Positions 13,601-28,600 of a DNA stretch of 64,000 nt are shown one piece after another. Positions within the stretch are counted from its first letter, which is position 1. The number at the start of each line of letters is the position of its first letter. The notes under the pieces were generated by a model that saw nothing but the letters and a program-made list of their open reading frames with translations, was not told where the DNA came from and ran no database searches. The DNA comes from Lagopus muta. Taxonomy: Eukaryota > Chordata > Aves > Galliformes > Phasianidae. The stretch is from NCBI RefSeq assembly GCF_023343835.1, contig NC_064437.1, positions 50,356,972 through 50,420,971 of the forward strand, read 5' to 3'. A program made the position numbers and the translations under genes.

Positions 13601-16600
13601 CTGCTAATTATTTGTCTTAATGTACTGAACTGTGACACTGTGAATTAACGTTTTGAATAAGAGACATTGCTCAGATACATCAAACGCAAACTGTGCTTTT
13701 GTTCTCCTGCAATACCATGATTGTGCAATGACAAGGAAGGTGTTGGGGAGGTACTGATATTATACTTATCTGCCTGTAAGTGTGCTGAGTGAGAAAACCA
13801 TGGAGTTGTAGTGCAGTCTGAAGTCTGAGGGACTGGGAAGATTCAACTCTTATATTACTAATATTTTAATGCATTCTTTCTAGGGATGATATGGAAAAGG
13901 CAAAATCATCAGGAGATTGGAAGGCCATACATGAGTTTTATTCTACAACATTTGATTCTTTCCTGGAGATAAATGCTGCATTTAAGGTGGAAAACTCATA
14001 ATATTATTCCGTAGTTACAGTGATTTGGATTTGCAAAGCAGTTAAACTTCAGTTAAAGGCTTGCAGCTGGTTACTCAAACCCACTAAGATCATCTTCTCA
14101 TCATCTTAACCATCTTTAGTAGATGATCTGTTATGGCATTGATTTATTCATTCCAGTTTATGTAAGTATACTTCAAGCAAATGTGAAGCTTTAAAATTCC
14201 TGTGTTTAGTTTGTGTTCTGACACCGTGGCTGCATAAAGTGCTTCCTACAGAAACTACAGTTTAAAAAGATTCAACCTTATGCAGCTAATAAAGAGGTCC
14301 AGGTAAAATCAAGAAATGAAGTTCTTCTCTGGCCCTTTTAAAAACAAAAGAAACAAAAACCTAGGTAAAATAACCCATGAACTCTTAGCTGCTTAATGAA
14401 TATTGAATACTTACAACCTTGTTCTTATCTCATGAGGGATCTGCGGCAAAGATGGGATAATGTTCTGTGCTTTCATTATTTGAGATCCTCCTAGAATTTA
14501 AAATAGAACAGCTGCCAATGTGCAATATTAGTATGCTTTAGTTTCATCTTTCACATATTAATGAAAGTGAACTTAGATTCCCATGTTTTGATAAGGAAAA
14601 CAAATAGTTGTGTGTATGTGTTTCATTTTAACTTACTGTTGGATATTTAATTTTTAAAGACATATTCAAAATATTTCAAAACCAAAATGTTTCATGTATT
14701 ATCTAACTTGCAGAAAGATGCCAATTCTCCATTTAATACAACTGAAGACTCTGGAATCAATGCAAAATTTGTGAATGTTGTCTATGATGCCTTATTAAAT
14801 ACTGTAAGTAGAAGAGAGTAGAAGTAGAGTTCGTGTTTGATAACATTGTAACAATCTCTTCAGCAAAGAGATTTTCAAAGAAGCAATTTATCTAAGAAAA
14901 ATTTTTGATATAGGTACGATTTCTGAAGAATCTCTCAAAACATCCTTTAAATGATCCCTTGTGAATTGCCATAGAGTCACGAAAACCATTCAAGTAAAAG
15001 ATGAGGAAACTTTTGTTAGTAGTTATGCAGTTCATACTGTGGTTGATCTCAAAGACTGTTTGAAAGCTAAGACGTGACTGATAGGAAATAAGGAAAATGT
15101 GAGGTCTGGGGTTGCAAAAAGTAAATACTGTGCCTAATAAACTCAGAATAGGAATTATATTGAATTGATTTTTAAAGTTTTGAAAGCCTTGGGAGGGAAG
15201 GTACAAAGGAGCTCAGCACCATAGTCAAAGACTTTATATCTGGTTTGAATTACAAGAAAAACAAGCTTGCTTTTTTGTACAGTATCTTTTATAGAGTATA
15301 TACAATTTGATCAAGTGTGTTGTTTTTTTTTCCCTGTTCCTTTTTCCACAGCCTCAAGATGTTCAGAAATCAGTCCTAAAGGGAATAATTAATGGTCTGC
15401 TACAAGAATGGAAAGGGTAAATGTAATCAGTGTTTGCGTTAGTACTGTTTCAACACTTACAATTGGTATACTTCTTGTTTTTTACTTTATTGTTCTAGAC
15501 AAAGAAGGAAATTGTTTTGAAATATCATACTTGACTCATGAGAGCTTGTGTCCTTTTGGGAGGCAAATCTGCTGAAATATACCCAAACTCTGTAAGCTGA
15601 TGCTGAACCTCTGAGAGGCAGACTTTGCCACATAAACCCCTACAAAATCTCAGCTGCTTTTTGCCAGGGCTGTCTTTCAGGCATCCCTGCTGTAAGATGA
15701 ATTAAGTAGTTTATCTAGAGTAAAACATGTTCACCCTGCCCTCAGCTAACAGGCTTTAACCTAGATAATGCCTTTACCTGAAGTTCATTTTGCAATATCA
15801 TTTGTGTGGCTGCAGCACTGGAAGGGCAGTACAGAATGGAGAAAGAGCTAGCCAGGAAGCATGGAGAGGGCAAGATTTTAACAAGAAATAATAGAAGTGG
15901 GAATGCCTAGTTTGATTCAAAAAGGATATAGGAGGAGACAGGTCTTTGTAGTGACTCATCAGTGACCCAGCCCTTAGTTATTCCTTTCTCTGCACTGCCT
16001 GCTGTTTTTGTGCTGTTGCTACATGTGTGTTTGTGGGTACATTAAGTCCTTGAGGCAGATAAGCAAGAGGAAACAGAGAGGCTGCAGTGATAGAAATGTG
16101 TGGAGAATTCTAGCAAGAAATACCATAGATGGGGCAATCAAACTCTTCTGGAGCGTTATCGCTGATAATGAGTATGGAGTACCCTTTTGGAACATCTGCT
16201 TTTCAATCTATTTTTCTTTCTTTCTTCTACTGTACTGTGAAAGACAGATCCTAAAACAGGTAGCTGCCTTTAAAGAGTAGTCAGTCTTCAAAAGACTGGG
16301 TCTTCAAGTGTCCTTTTCAATTCCTGAGAGCAGTGAAGCTCCTGAATGTGGTATTCAACACATAGTGACAAAAAAAAAGTTAAATCCTAGTGTGATTTCA
16401 TGACTATTAGTCTGTATATATTTTATATCATGTCTATATTTTATATATATATATATATATTCCATTTACTATTTCATTCATTCATAGACCACGGACAAAA
16501 GATGATCTTAGAGCATACTGTATACTTCTACAGGTAAGAAAAATGCAGTATTTTTATTTAGGTACGTGTCTGCACAATTCCTAATCTATAAACCAGTATA

Positions 16601-19600
16601 CTATGCAAACAAGATAGTATAACTGAAAAAATTCACATGTAATTTCCTGTTATTTATATAATATTATAAGAATATATTAACATTTGGAAGAAGCATAGGG
16701 TATGCATGACTTAATGACAGATAGCCAATGGGTAAAGGCCGCGTACGTTAGAAGTATGAACGAAGAAGCATTAGACATGTAATTGTTTCCTAGCACTATG
16801 TTGAAAGGGCTAATGTCTCTGTGAGTTCATATTTCCAATTTATTGTCAGATTTCCTTTGTTGAGGTGCTGCAATGCTGATCTTCCCAGGAAGTTTCAGTA
16901 TGTGCAATTTTTGGTATTACTATAACTTTCTCTAGTGTTGCAATTTATCCAGCAGTCTACTACTAGTCTACATCAGTCTGTTGACTGCATTGCTGATTTG
17001 TTTGTCTTAATCAGTGAAATTTCCTACTAAAATTGTTCTGCATTCATACCAAATTTCCCCTTTAAGATATGCGTGTGTAGATAACACCACTTCACATGAG
17101 AGATCTGTCTGTTGCTACTTGAAAAAATCAGGTAGTTATATAATTTCTGGAGATAGTAGCCGTTGTCTTTGGGGCGGGTGTATTAGTTGTGAATTATGTG
17201 GAATAAATACTTCTGAAAAGTTGGAATTTGAACTCATATGTAAGAGGGAAAATAAGTTTGGATTGTGTGGAAAGAAAGGCGAATCTTTATTACTGAAATT
17301 AAAAGCTCATTGTGCAGAGGAGTGTAATTGTGCTTAACAGTAAATGATAATCCAGAAATAATATGTTGAATACTGCCTCTGTTACCCTTGGACTTTCTTT
17401 CAAAACACACAAAAAAAAGGACCACATGCTTTTACAGTATAGAAGTTATGTTATGTATTTTTCACTTGAATAGAAGTTGCAAATAATTTTTTTTATAGTT
17501 TTACCACTGTCACAGCATAATTGTCCTACATAACTGTATTGGCAAAAACAAGAAACAGTCCTAATGACTTCTTTCCTCTTATACAGTTTATTAACCTAAC
17601 ACATTTTTTTAATCTTTTTCAGAATCCTCAATTTAGTAACACTTCTACTTATGTCATCTATGCTCACTTGCTAAGACAGATAGCAGCCTTAACAGAAGCT
17701 GACCATCATTTCCTAGTGCACTGGTCTAAAAAGTAAAAAAAAAAAAAAAAAAATTTAAAAGTTTAAAAAAATTTAAAATTCAATTTTTAGGATTACAATT
17801 GTTACTGTAATTCCGTTGATGTTGACTGTTTTATATTATATATAAATTAAAGTTAACTTAATTGACTACAGAGATTGTTTTTGTTGTTTTCGAAGTACAT
17901 TTGGACATAGTCCACTAAGTGATACTGATTTATAGATGCAAACTAGATGTAAAAATGTATGAAAGTTATCATCTTTATGCAAAAGGCTTTGATTTCAGAA
18001 TAACTTGTGTAAATTATTTTTATGTAACTTATGCAAAAAAAAAATTATGAATGTACATGTTCTAGATACTTGCTTAGATTGTATTATTAATACAAACATC
18101 TTTGTGACTTCCTTTCTATAAAGTTTTCTCTTGTATTATTTCCAAAAGATACTACAGCTTTCCTGTATTATGTGAAATTAAATCAAGTCCTTGCTCATAG
18201 TGTAATGCAGATGGTTACAAAGTACAGCTAAGGTATCAGATTTAAATGATAGCACCCAGCCATTGGCCATTTGGAGGTAACTGCCCAAAGAGGGGCTTTT
18301 AAGTTTGTATGTATGTTACCTTCCTTATGACTGTGCAAAAGTTTCAGTCTAGAGTTTAAAAAATGATAATAATAATAATTGTATTTACGTTTTTACCTTC
18401 TGGGGAATCTGCTAATTACAGATTATATTCTCTGCAAGGTTGAAAATGCATATATTTCTCTCATTTTCCTGAAATATGTCCAGATTTGCTTAAAGTTTTG
18501 GTGATTTATTATTTAATTGGATCAGTGTTTATGAACCAGGTGAACCCTCTTGGTTAAGGATGCAAAAGATATGTTGATATTCTTAGAAAAATCTATTAGA
18601 AATCTGAAACAATTGAAGAGAACAGCTTTTGTTTACAAAATGATTCTTTGATACATCTGCTTACATCTATGCATATATGTGAAGTTTTTGCTGTATTCTG
18701 GAAGTTGTGTAGCATATAACTTTACATGTGCTATTGTCACAAGTGCATGATGTATTTTCCACTGTTGATTCAATAGGACTAAGCTTCTCAAAACCAAAAA
18801 GTAAGGGTCTTTTATTATCCAGAATGCGTTGTGAAGGAATGATTTATTGTTCACTTCTGCTCAGCAAGAGGAGAATAAGTATTGATTCTTTTGTAAAGTT
18901 TTTTAAAATTACAGAAATTAAAAAGAAGTTTAAATGATGCACTGAAAAGTATTGCTGCATGCCGGTATTTCAAAATATGCTTCTGCAAACTTTCTATTTG
19001 GAATTTTATTTTGATATTTTGATTTTGTTCTTCAGAACATAACACTGAAATCTAATAATATAGGCTTCATTGTGGGCAGTGATCACATGAGAGTAATTGC
19101 AGCATGTTTGTTTTAGGATCGCACAGAGAAGATTCAAGCAGGTAGTGGACAGGTTGCTGCAATTTATTTCTTTACGCCTGTTTCCTGCAAAACCTGAAGA
19201 GTTTCCACCAATGGTAAAATGTACCTGGTGGATTCCATCAGCAACCAAAGTCCTGGCTTTATTTAGTAGGTTTCTTCCTTAAATTGTGTATTTATGTGTA
19301 TGTACGTGAATATATGTGTGTATGTATATATGTGTATGTTTTTTGATGTAGTACTCCAGGTCAGGTCTCACCAGAGAGGCTTGATCACCTCCCTCACCCT
19401 GGTGGCCACACTTTTTTTTTATGCAGCCCGAGATACACTTGGCTTTCTGGGCTGTGAGGGCACGTTGCTGATTGATGTCCAGCTTTCCATCCACCAGTAC
19501 CCCTAGGTCTTTGCTGTGCTTTCCTTACATTCCTCTGCTTGTACTCTTAATGGAGGTTGCCACAACTGAGGTGGAAGACCTTGCGCTTGAATTTGTTGAA

Positions 19601-22600
19601 CCTTGTAAAGTTCACCTGTGCCCGCTGCTCAGCCTGTCTAGGTCTTTCTGGACGGCATCCTGTCTCTTGAATGTGTCAGCTGCACCACTCGGCTTGGTCA
19701 TCTGCAGACTTGCTAAGGGTGCATCCATTCCCACTGCTTGTGTTGTTGATGAAGATGTTAAAGAGCACTAGTCTCAGTACTGACCCCTGAGGGGAACTGA
19801 TTTCCTTCTGGACATTGAGCCATTGACCACTGCTCTCTGGCTATGATCTGTGTTTTGTACCTCTCTTTTTCAAGAGGGAAGGTTGGATGTTGGTGGTGGC
19901 ACAGTATGGACTACAATATAAAAGAGTGCCAAAATTTAAAGGGCAAAGGCATCTATTAGCAAGCCCTCATACTCACTTTTTTGTAAACGGTAATTGCTCT
20001 GGAATCATTTTCCTGTAATAACAACAGGAGATCATTCAAAGAAAAATCCACAGAGGTAAGCAGTGGAAAAAGTTTCCCATAGATTTGTAAAAGAAGTGGT
20101 TTTGAATGTGCAATTGCTAGAATTTCTTAGCTTCCTGGATGTTTTTAACATCAAGGTGAGTTAAACAATGTTTATACCTCCTAAGTTCAAAATTACAGTC
20201 TGGAAAAAATAATTTTATGTCCAGTTCATTATTGAACACAGCAAATGTGGCCACTGCAGATGCAAACTTTCTCTTTGTCCAACCCTCAGTAGTTCAGTGC
20301 TCAGAGCTTTTACTATGAAAATGGAAGGCCTGAGGTCAGTACCCTTTTCTTGAGGGGTAGAAAACCCTTATTTACTTCACGCTTTCTAGGAGAAAGGGAA
20401 AGCATAAGAAAATTGATTGGGACAAGAGTGTTTTCATATCCCTAGATTCTTAAAAACAAATTAAAAAAAAAACACCCAACTTTTCTGTACAAGAATCCTG
20501 TACAGTCCTACCTATCCACAGGGGCAGCTTGAACATGCAAGCTCAACAGTATCCAAAACCAAGACTTTTGTGTTCTGTAGTCATATGTAAAAGAGTTGCT
20601 TATTGCTTTCTGTCCACATAAAACTGTGATAAAGATATTTAGTAATTCAAAATGCACTGCTTCCTGCCTGAATGATCAAAATTAAATTACTTAGAGAAAA
20701 CGTATTAGTTACATGTTATGTGAATTTTACATAGTGAAGCTATTTAAGTGTGAATTAGTCTTTCTTCATTTATTGAGTACTAAATTTTTGTACTTGTGGT
20801 ATAGTAGGCAAATGAGGAAAAACATCATTTGTTGTGCTTCTCCATTTCCATCCTTTTTGCAAGTAGACATCAAATTCAAACATATTAAATGGAAAGCACG
20901 CAGATATTGTATCCATTGGTATGTTTGATATTAAGTGAAAATGTTTAAGAAATCTGTCATTTTTCGTTGATTTCAGCAGAATACATCATTCTTTATCTTA
21001 ACTTCGTGCATGTCATTAGGTGGGGTGGATTCAAATGCCATAGAAAAGATGATCTTGAGGTTAGAAATAATATACAGTGTATTACATTTCTCTTATCATA
21101 ATCAGACTGATCTCAGCAATTACTGCTTTTACAGCTATCAGTATGTTGTCATGACGTGCAATATCATATTTGTAGTGCTGTATTTAAGACTGAAACCAAG
21201 TTACTGGTAGCCCATTTGTCTTAGTTTCTTTTCTTTCAGTGTTGCTCCCAATGCTTAGAAAGCATGTGTGTACTCAACCCAAGGAGCACTTTGAAAGACT
21301 CTTGTATTTTCTTTGTAGATGCTGCAAATAGTCTGATCAGCCCTCCTATTATTTCATATACGGATTTCTATAATTCTACTCTTGATCATATTGATCTTAT
21401 GGAAGAATATCATAACTGGCAATGTTATGGAAATTCTCACAGGTAAGGAAAACTTGGTTGTTTCTTTACATGTATGTAGTATGTGAAAGCACCACATGTA
21501 CACATGTACTTGTATACATGGTATACATGCCATATACGTGTACACATAGCCATATTAAATAATGCATTTTATTGGAAAGATGTAACTTCTACTTGCAGAA
21601 ACTGAATGAATGTGAGGTTGACTGTAATAATTTTAATTCTACCTTTGCAAACTGAAGAAAAGGTGTAAAATGTTCATAATAACATGAGTTTATTGTTTAT
21701 TAGCGTAGATTATGCGATGCCTGTTTGTTAATTGCAGGATATCACAAACATATTTTAACTTCTGACACATTCCTAGAAAGTGTTATATGCATACTTAACA
21801 CTTAAGAATGGTAGATAAATATCCTGTGTGTATGTGTGCCTGATCATTTGTTCCAGTTATGCTTATTTCTGTTACATGAAACTTCAGTCTTTACCAGTTC
21901 AGGGCAGCCAGAAGTATGATCTAGAAATGAGGAAATAGGCAGTAAATCTTTCTGCTAAGTTTTAAGATTTATTTGGAAAGGAAGGAAGAAACGGCTATGA
22001 CAGCGGTAAATGCACAGCAGGCTTTGTGTAGTCTCAGTCAAAGTGCTGGAATCTGTATACTGCTGCGTACTGCTGAGCTTCAGATTTATTTATTTATTTA
22101 TTTATTACACGAGCACCATCTGGCTGCTTTGGCATCCACATCCAAACTTACAAGAGAGCTGTGAGATTTCCACCTGCTTCTTTTCAGTTAGCTGGGATGC
22201 TGGAAAATCAGTATATATCAAAACAAATTTTTTACGATGCGTAGTTTTGGAAGTAGTACAGACAAGCTGTATTATATTTAAAGCAAGTTCTTGTACTGTG
22301 TTACAACTTCCAATTTTACATCTAAATCTATGTTGTTCTGTTTAAAAAAATAAATCACAATCAAGACTGAATGCTTAGAATTAAGAGGGATGAGTATGAA
22401 GAAGTTCTGGTTTACCTTGCATATGAAATATTTTGGAATACGTAGTTCTTCCAACTATCTTGACACTTATTGATAAAACATTCTGTATTTGGATTTTCAG
22501 CAGACTGAGAATCTTTTTTTCATTTTGCTTTGTTTCCTAAAGACATTAGAATGCAGAGCTCCTCACAGGCAGTGTTCCGTGCCCACACATTCTGAAGTCA

Positions 22601-25600
22601 AGGTGCACACAGTCTCAAGCTCCCAATATCTCAATGTGAACTTGTTAGGCACTGTGTGAGCTAATCAGCAAAAGACTTAATAGAATAGCAAGTGACCAAA
22701 AAGTCTTTTATCCTGATGATTTCAGAAAGCTTTAAAAATTCTTTGACTGCGGTGGAATATAGCTGTCATGTGATCTTCAAGTCCTGAGCTATAAAGCCCT
22801 AAGTTAAATCAGAAGGACCTGAAGAAAGTCTGTGCATTTGGAAACCAGAGAGACAAATAAGCCAAGCCAGAAATACATCTCCTGTATTCCTATGACTGCT
22901 AACACTGAGATAACGATCCAGCTTGTATTTAATAAAATATTCTCACTTTTCTCAATTCATTGTAGCAATTAGAAATCAATATTTAAAGCAGAAGTTACTT
23001 CTTGACATTTGTAATGGAAGAAATTCAAATTCGTTAGATCTACTGATAAACAATTTTAGCGTTTTATTCAGAATGTTTATCAAAAGTAGAATTCCTAGTA
23101 GCATTTCTAACTAAACAATGTGAGTTCTAATTTATTATCTATGCATGCAATTAAAAAAAAAAAAAGCCAACTATTTCTAAATTATTCTAAATTAGAAGTG
23201 ATTGTTTCCCTCTGCTCAGCTTCCAGTATAGGAAGGACATGGAGTTCTTAGAATGGTTCCATAGGAGGGCCACTAAGATGATCAGAGGGCTGGAGCACTC
23301 TCCTATGAGGAAAGGATGAGAGAACTGGGCTTGTTTAGCTTGGAGAAGAGAAGGCTCTGGGGAGACCTCATTGTGGTTTCCCAGTACTTGAAGGGAGCAC
23401 ATAAACAGGAAGGAGAATGATTGTTTATGAGGATGGATAGTGATAGGGCAAGGGGGAATGGTCTTAAACTGAGACAGGAGAGGTTTAGGTTAGAAAGTTT
23501 TTCACATAGAGGGTGGTGACACTCTGGAACAGGTTACCTAAGGAGGTTGTGGATGCCTCATCCCTGGAGGCATTCAAGGCCAGGTTGGATGAGGCTTTGG
23601 ACAGCCCGGTCTAGTGGTTGGCAGGGGGTTGCAACTCAATGGTCATTGTGGTCCTTTTCAACCCAGGCCATTCTATGAATCCACAATACTGAATGATAAT
23701 GTAAAAATTCATTCATATTTTCTTAAAAAACAAATACTATGCTAGATGCTAAAAAGGGAATGTTTTATCTTTTTTTCTCATCATTCAGGTTTTCTTTCTG
23801 TCAACACCCATTTATTATCTCTATAGCAGCAAAAAAAGTTATTATTCAAAGAGATTCAGAACAACAAATGATAAGTATTGCACGGGTAAGTAATTTAGTG
23901 ATAAATGGGTTTGTCTAATCAATTGACATCTTATAAATTTTTCTTAGCTAAATATTCTATACAGCCTTTCATCACAATTTTTAATCTGGAAAAAAAAAAG
24001 TGAGCCATTTTACAACTAATATTCTACAAAGGTTCCTGCTAGATCATCTCAGCAATTTTCATTTTAATAGGCTCAGTTTTAAGATGCTTTTAAATACCAG
24101 TGTTGGGGGAAAGGGTTGCAGTTAAAAGTGTTGTTGGTTTTCTTTTGGTTCATTTTTCTTTTGGAGGAACCAACATACTGCTCTGAGTTCGATAAGAAAC
24201 CATGATACTAAGTGAATGATCTAGTTATGAAGAAAAATACCCTGAGAATTTTGGTCTGTTTCCTATTTTATTCTGTGAATCTGTGTTGTTATGGAAAACC
24301 AAGACACAGCTGTATGTTTACAAGGTGCAGAGGTACTCCAACCTCATATATTGAAAGAGGCTTTGTCTGCTTGTCTAGGTGCTAACTTTCATCAGGTGCT
24401 GGCAGTTTCTGGTTTACTTGGTATGTGGCAGCACCATATCTCCCTTCTTGGCTTGCTAGATGTGTCTTGTGAATAGCTAAGTGACATGCAAGCCATTCTC
24501 TGGATTCCTATGGGTGTTTTTAACTATTTAGGGAGTTTAAAAGTTTGCCATACAATTACCCCCTACTTATGTATCCTGATAGTTTTACATTATGTGAATG
24601 TTGTTTGCACTAGAAAAGAGATTGCATCGCTTTCTATCTCCCAGAATGTATTGAAGCAGCTGTCATATTAAGATAATTTCTATAATGCAAGATGATAAGG
24701 ACTTCTTATGTTTAACAAGAATGGCACTTTGTTTTTTAAATGAAGTTGTTACATGCATGTTTCTTTTTCATTCAAATAGCAAAGCCTTGTGGATAAAGTC
24801 TCTCGCAGGCAGAAACCTGACATGAATATGTTGTTCCTAAATGTGAAAGTGAGGAGGACACACCTCGTTAGTGATTCACTTGATGAGGTATCAAAAATGA
24901 AATTAAATGGGGTGTTGCTGCAAAATTGTTATTGCACTTAGAATTCAGTTTGGTAAGTCATGTTTAAATCTTCCTGTGCTAAGACAGGAAATACAGCTAT
25001 GTAATTCAAAACAAAAGAAACTGAATTACCACATCACAGTAGGAGTGCTGCTAAAATAGATTTAGAAAATCAGAACGTTATTTTCTTTCCTTAACCTGTT
25101 CTGTAACTAAGCTTATAATGAAAATATGTTTGAATACTACATGGCATGTGCAAGGTGTGCGTATGTTTGCAATTTTTGTCTTATGACTGCAGTGCATGAA
25201 TATCAAACTGTGAAGGATCCAGATCCTTGATAGGAGCATAAATAGCAGACTGGTCATCTAGAGTTTGTGATGCAAATTACTAGTTTAAACAAAGCAGGAG
25301 TGATATAGAAAGAGAGGCATGTTCTCTATGGATAGAAATACTGGTAGTATGTTAAACCTCCTCTATATTTTTCCCCCTGCATATTTTATTGTAGCTAACA
25401 AGGAAGAGGGCAGATTTGAAAAAGAAGTTGAAAGTCACGTTTGTAGGAGAAGCTGGTCTTGATATGGGTGGCCTGACAAAAGAGTGGTTTCTTCTTCTCA
25501 TTCGCCAGATTTTTCACCCAGACTATGGTGAGTTAAGTACATCATGAAAATTTATTGATTTTAAATTACCAAAGCAGTGATGGATAGGAATTATTCATTA

Positions 25601-28600
25601 TTCCAGTACTAAGCTGATCATTTACTAAATGACGTAAAAAAAAAAAAAAAAATGAAAGCAGGCAAGTTAAAATTTTATGTCGTGAGTATGGGAAGAGCTT
25701 TTGAAATAGGAAATAGCAGAAGAGTGTGAGAAGTACTGAAAAGATTGCAAGATCTTGGTTTTTGACAAGGAGGTTCAAGTATGGCTGAAAACATGAAATT
25801 TCTGTTTGCTCATAGAAATTAGAGGGTGAACAAAGCTCTAATCAATTCGGAGTTGCAGAATTGAGATTCAACTTTTTAAGACTTCTATCATGCTAAATAT
25901 TATTTCAGTTATCAGAGACTCATTGGTTTTGGTTTGTTAGTATCCCTAGGCTAGTGAGCGTACTGGGTACTGAGGAGAGTGGATTCAAGAGTAGCAGTTA
26001 ATATTCTCTTGAGGTTTTTTTCTCTTGGTGTATCTGTTGTGTTAGTGTTTCCAGCTGTATCCAGAAACAGTCTTGATTTGTGTCTGGTCAATGGGAGAAG
26101 ACCATCCATTGTTTTACAGAGTAAGACAAGTATTTGCAGACCCAAGGAGGGGGAGGGGGGAAGGGAGGAGAGTTTTTGAGTAAATAGGAGGCCAAAAGAT
26201 ATGAATGAACGTTCTTAAAGCAGCAGTTTAAGGTACTTGTATATTGCTGTAGGTGGAACTGGGTGTTTTTTTTTCCCACACTAATTTTTTATAAATGAGT
26301 CAGCTTTCCTCAGCTCTGTGTGGATACATTACTAATGTTATAATGTGTTAAAGTGTTCCCAAGCTGACTTATATTTAGAAACATTGATTTCCAGGGACTT
26401 CAGCATGACGCCTCTGATAGTCCTTTGTAGAATCTGAGAGCTTGTGTGTCTTTGTCTGGAAGTGTTTGTGTCCCTCAAATGCATGGTGCTTGATTGTTTA
26501 TTGGCCTCCTTCTAGAGGTTCAGAAGTATCTGCTTAAGTCTGCTGGAATCATTATTTGTTTAAAGTTCTTACTCTAGTGAAAAGGGCTCTGTGGAGAAAT
26601 AATAATTCTGTATGTTTGACAGTTCTTTGAATATCTTGTCAGTAGAACTTGGTAAGTGATGAATTTGAAAACATTCAAGAGTTTTCATCAGCTTTGGCAT
26701 GCTTCCTCTTTTTAAAATGTAAATTCTTTCATTGATATGGCTATCAGCCAAGTGTGGGAAGAGTTCAGAAATGTTCTCATCCCCTGGGCAGGGGACTTTA
26801 TAGTCTATTGTTGTTATTTTTTAAGTTATAAATGATGCTTGTCAGAAGCTGTTAGTGCACTCTTAACCTGGAGTGCACTGTCTTTTTTGTCTGAGAGCTG
26901 CTTCTTGCCTGGGTATCTTAAAGCTTTTATGTGGGTTCATTGTGTAGGTTTTTGCTTTCTTTAAAACAGAACAACCTGTACTTAAAGCAAATATAAGTCA
27001 AGCTAGTTCACAGTTTTGATTTTGATGGGATCTAACTTGTAATTTAGCCCTGTGGGTGGTGCTTTTAGGGTATTTGTGGTGTGGCTTTTTAAAATTAGTC
27101 TAGTATGCTTTTTGGATAGATAAGTACAAAGCATACTCTTTGCTCATATATTCATTCACAAGATAAAATTTTACAGCTTTCAATTCTAAGATGGCAAAGT
27201 TTGTGGTGTCTGTATCATGGGATTCATGCCAACACTTTATGATTGTCATCTGCTGTCGCAACAGGAAGGGGGGAGGAGATTGACTCACATTGCAGCAGGA
27301 TAAATGTTAGTTGGTCAGTTACATTTCTGACTGCACAGATTATGAGGCGTGTGAAGAAGGCTTTTTGAAGTGCAGCTCTCCTCTTCTGCAGGCATGTTCA
27401 CATACCACAAGGACTCTCACTGCCATTGGTTCAGCAGCTTTAAGTGCGATAACTATTCTGAATTCCGACTAGTTGGAGCTGTATCCTTTTGTCCTCATGA
27501 CAGTGCTAAAGCAGTGATTTAATTACGGGAATATAGTAAGACATGAAGGACTGATCAGAACTCATTCTGACACATGTACAATTATGTTCCATTTTAAATG
27601 CATGAAAAATGACATTTAAGCAAGTAGACTAAAGAAAAGATAAGAAAATGGTTGTTACGGGTGCATGGTACATTTTACAGTTAGATAATAGTGGACTACA
27701 TATGCAACCTTATTGTGTATAAGTTGTAATTTTTTTATGTACTTCACTTCTGGCTTTCATTCAGTAACTATAATTGTCCCTGGGTTCGTTAATTTTTAAT
27801 TTCTTTAAGTTCCTGTTGGGACATATGTGACCTTCTGTTTGTTTTGTTTTGTTTTAAACTGGGTGTTTTCCACGTGAGCATAAAATTGTTTCCAGATCTT
27901 CTGTTGTGCTAATTTATGGAGTCCTCAGACAAATGATTAATGCTGATATAGTCCTATAACTCCACTAAGATAACGTGGTGTCTTATGCCTCCATTTTACT
28001 AGCAGGAAGCTGAATCATGAACCAGATTCTTCTATTTTTTTTATAATAATTTCAAGTTTTTATTATGATCTGTTAATTCAGGTAATTGTCATTTTTTGTG
28101 TTTATGCCTTGTTTTAAATATCGTAAGGACATGGATGACATTTTCTCATTTATTATGACTAGTCTTTGGCTGTATGCAATGACTTGCTGAGGATAGTTTT
28201 TGCTATGAAATAAAAATTAATGAAGTGCAGTGTGTAAAAAAAAAAAAAAAAAAAAAAAATTAAGCTATTCAGTACTAATTAATATGAGTACAAAAGACTG
28301 TAATAGCAAACCTGATATTAACAAACACAAGCCTAAGAGGAAGGATCTGCTTCTAGTATATGCAGGTCTTTCTAAATGAGAGTGATAGCCTAACTCTCTT
28401 CCTGTCCCCACTTCCCAAATTCTGGAATTACCAGGTATGTGTACATCCACAACCTCTCTGGGCAGCCTGTTCCAGCACCTCACCACTCTCTGTAGAGAAC
28501 TTCCCCCTGACATCCAACCTAAATCTTCCCTCCCTCGACTTAAAAGCATTTCCCCTCGTCCTACAGTTATCAACCCTTTCAAAGACTTGATTCCCCTCCT

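Noticed and set aside
20282-20357. tRNA gene or tRNA-derived SINE
   Set aside because: The outer stem and a D-stem can pair, but there is no proper anticodon or T-stem and no good B box.
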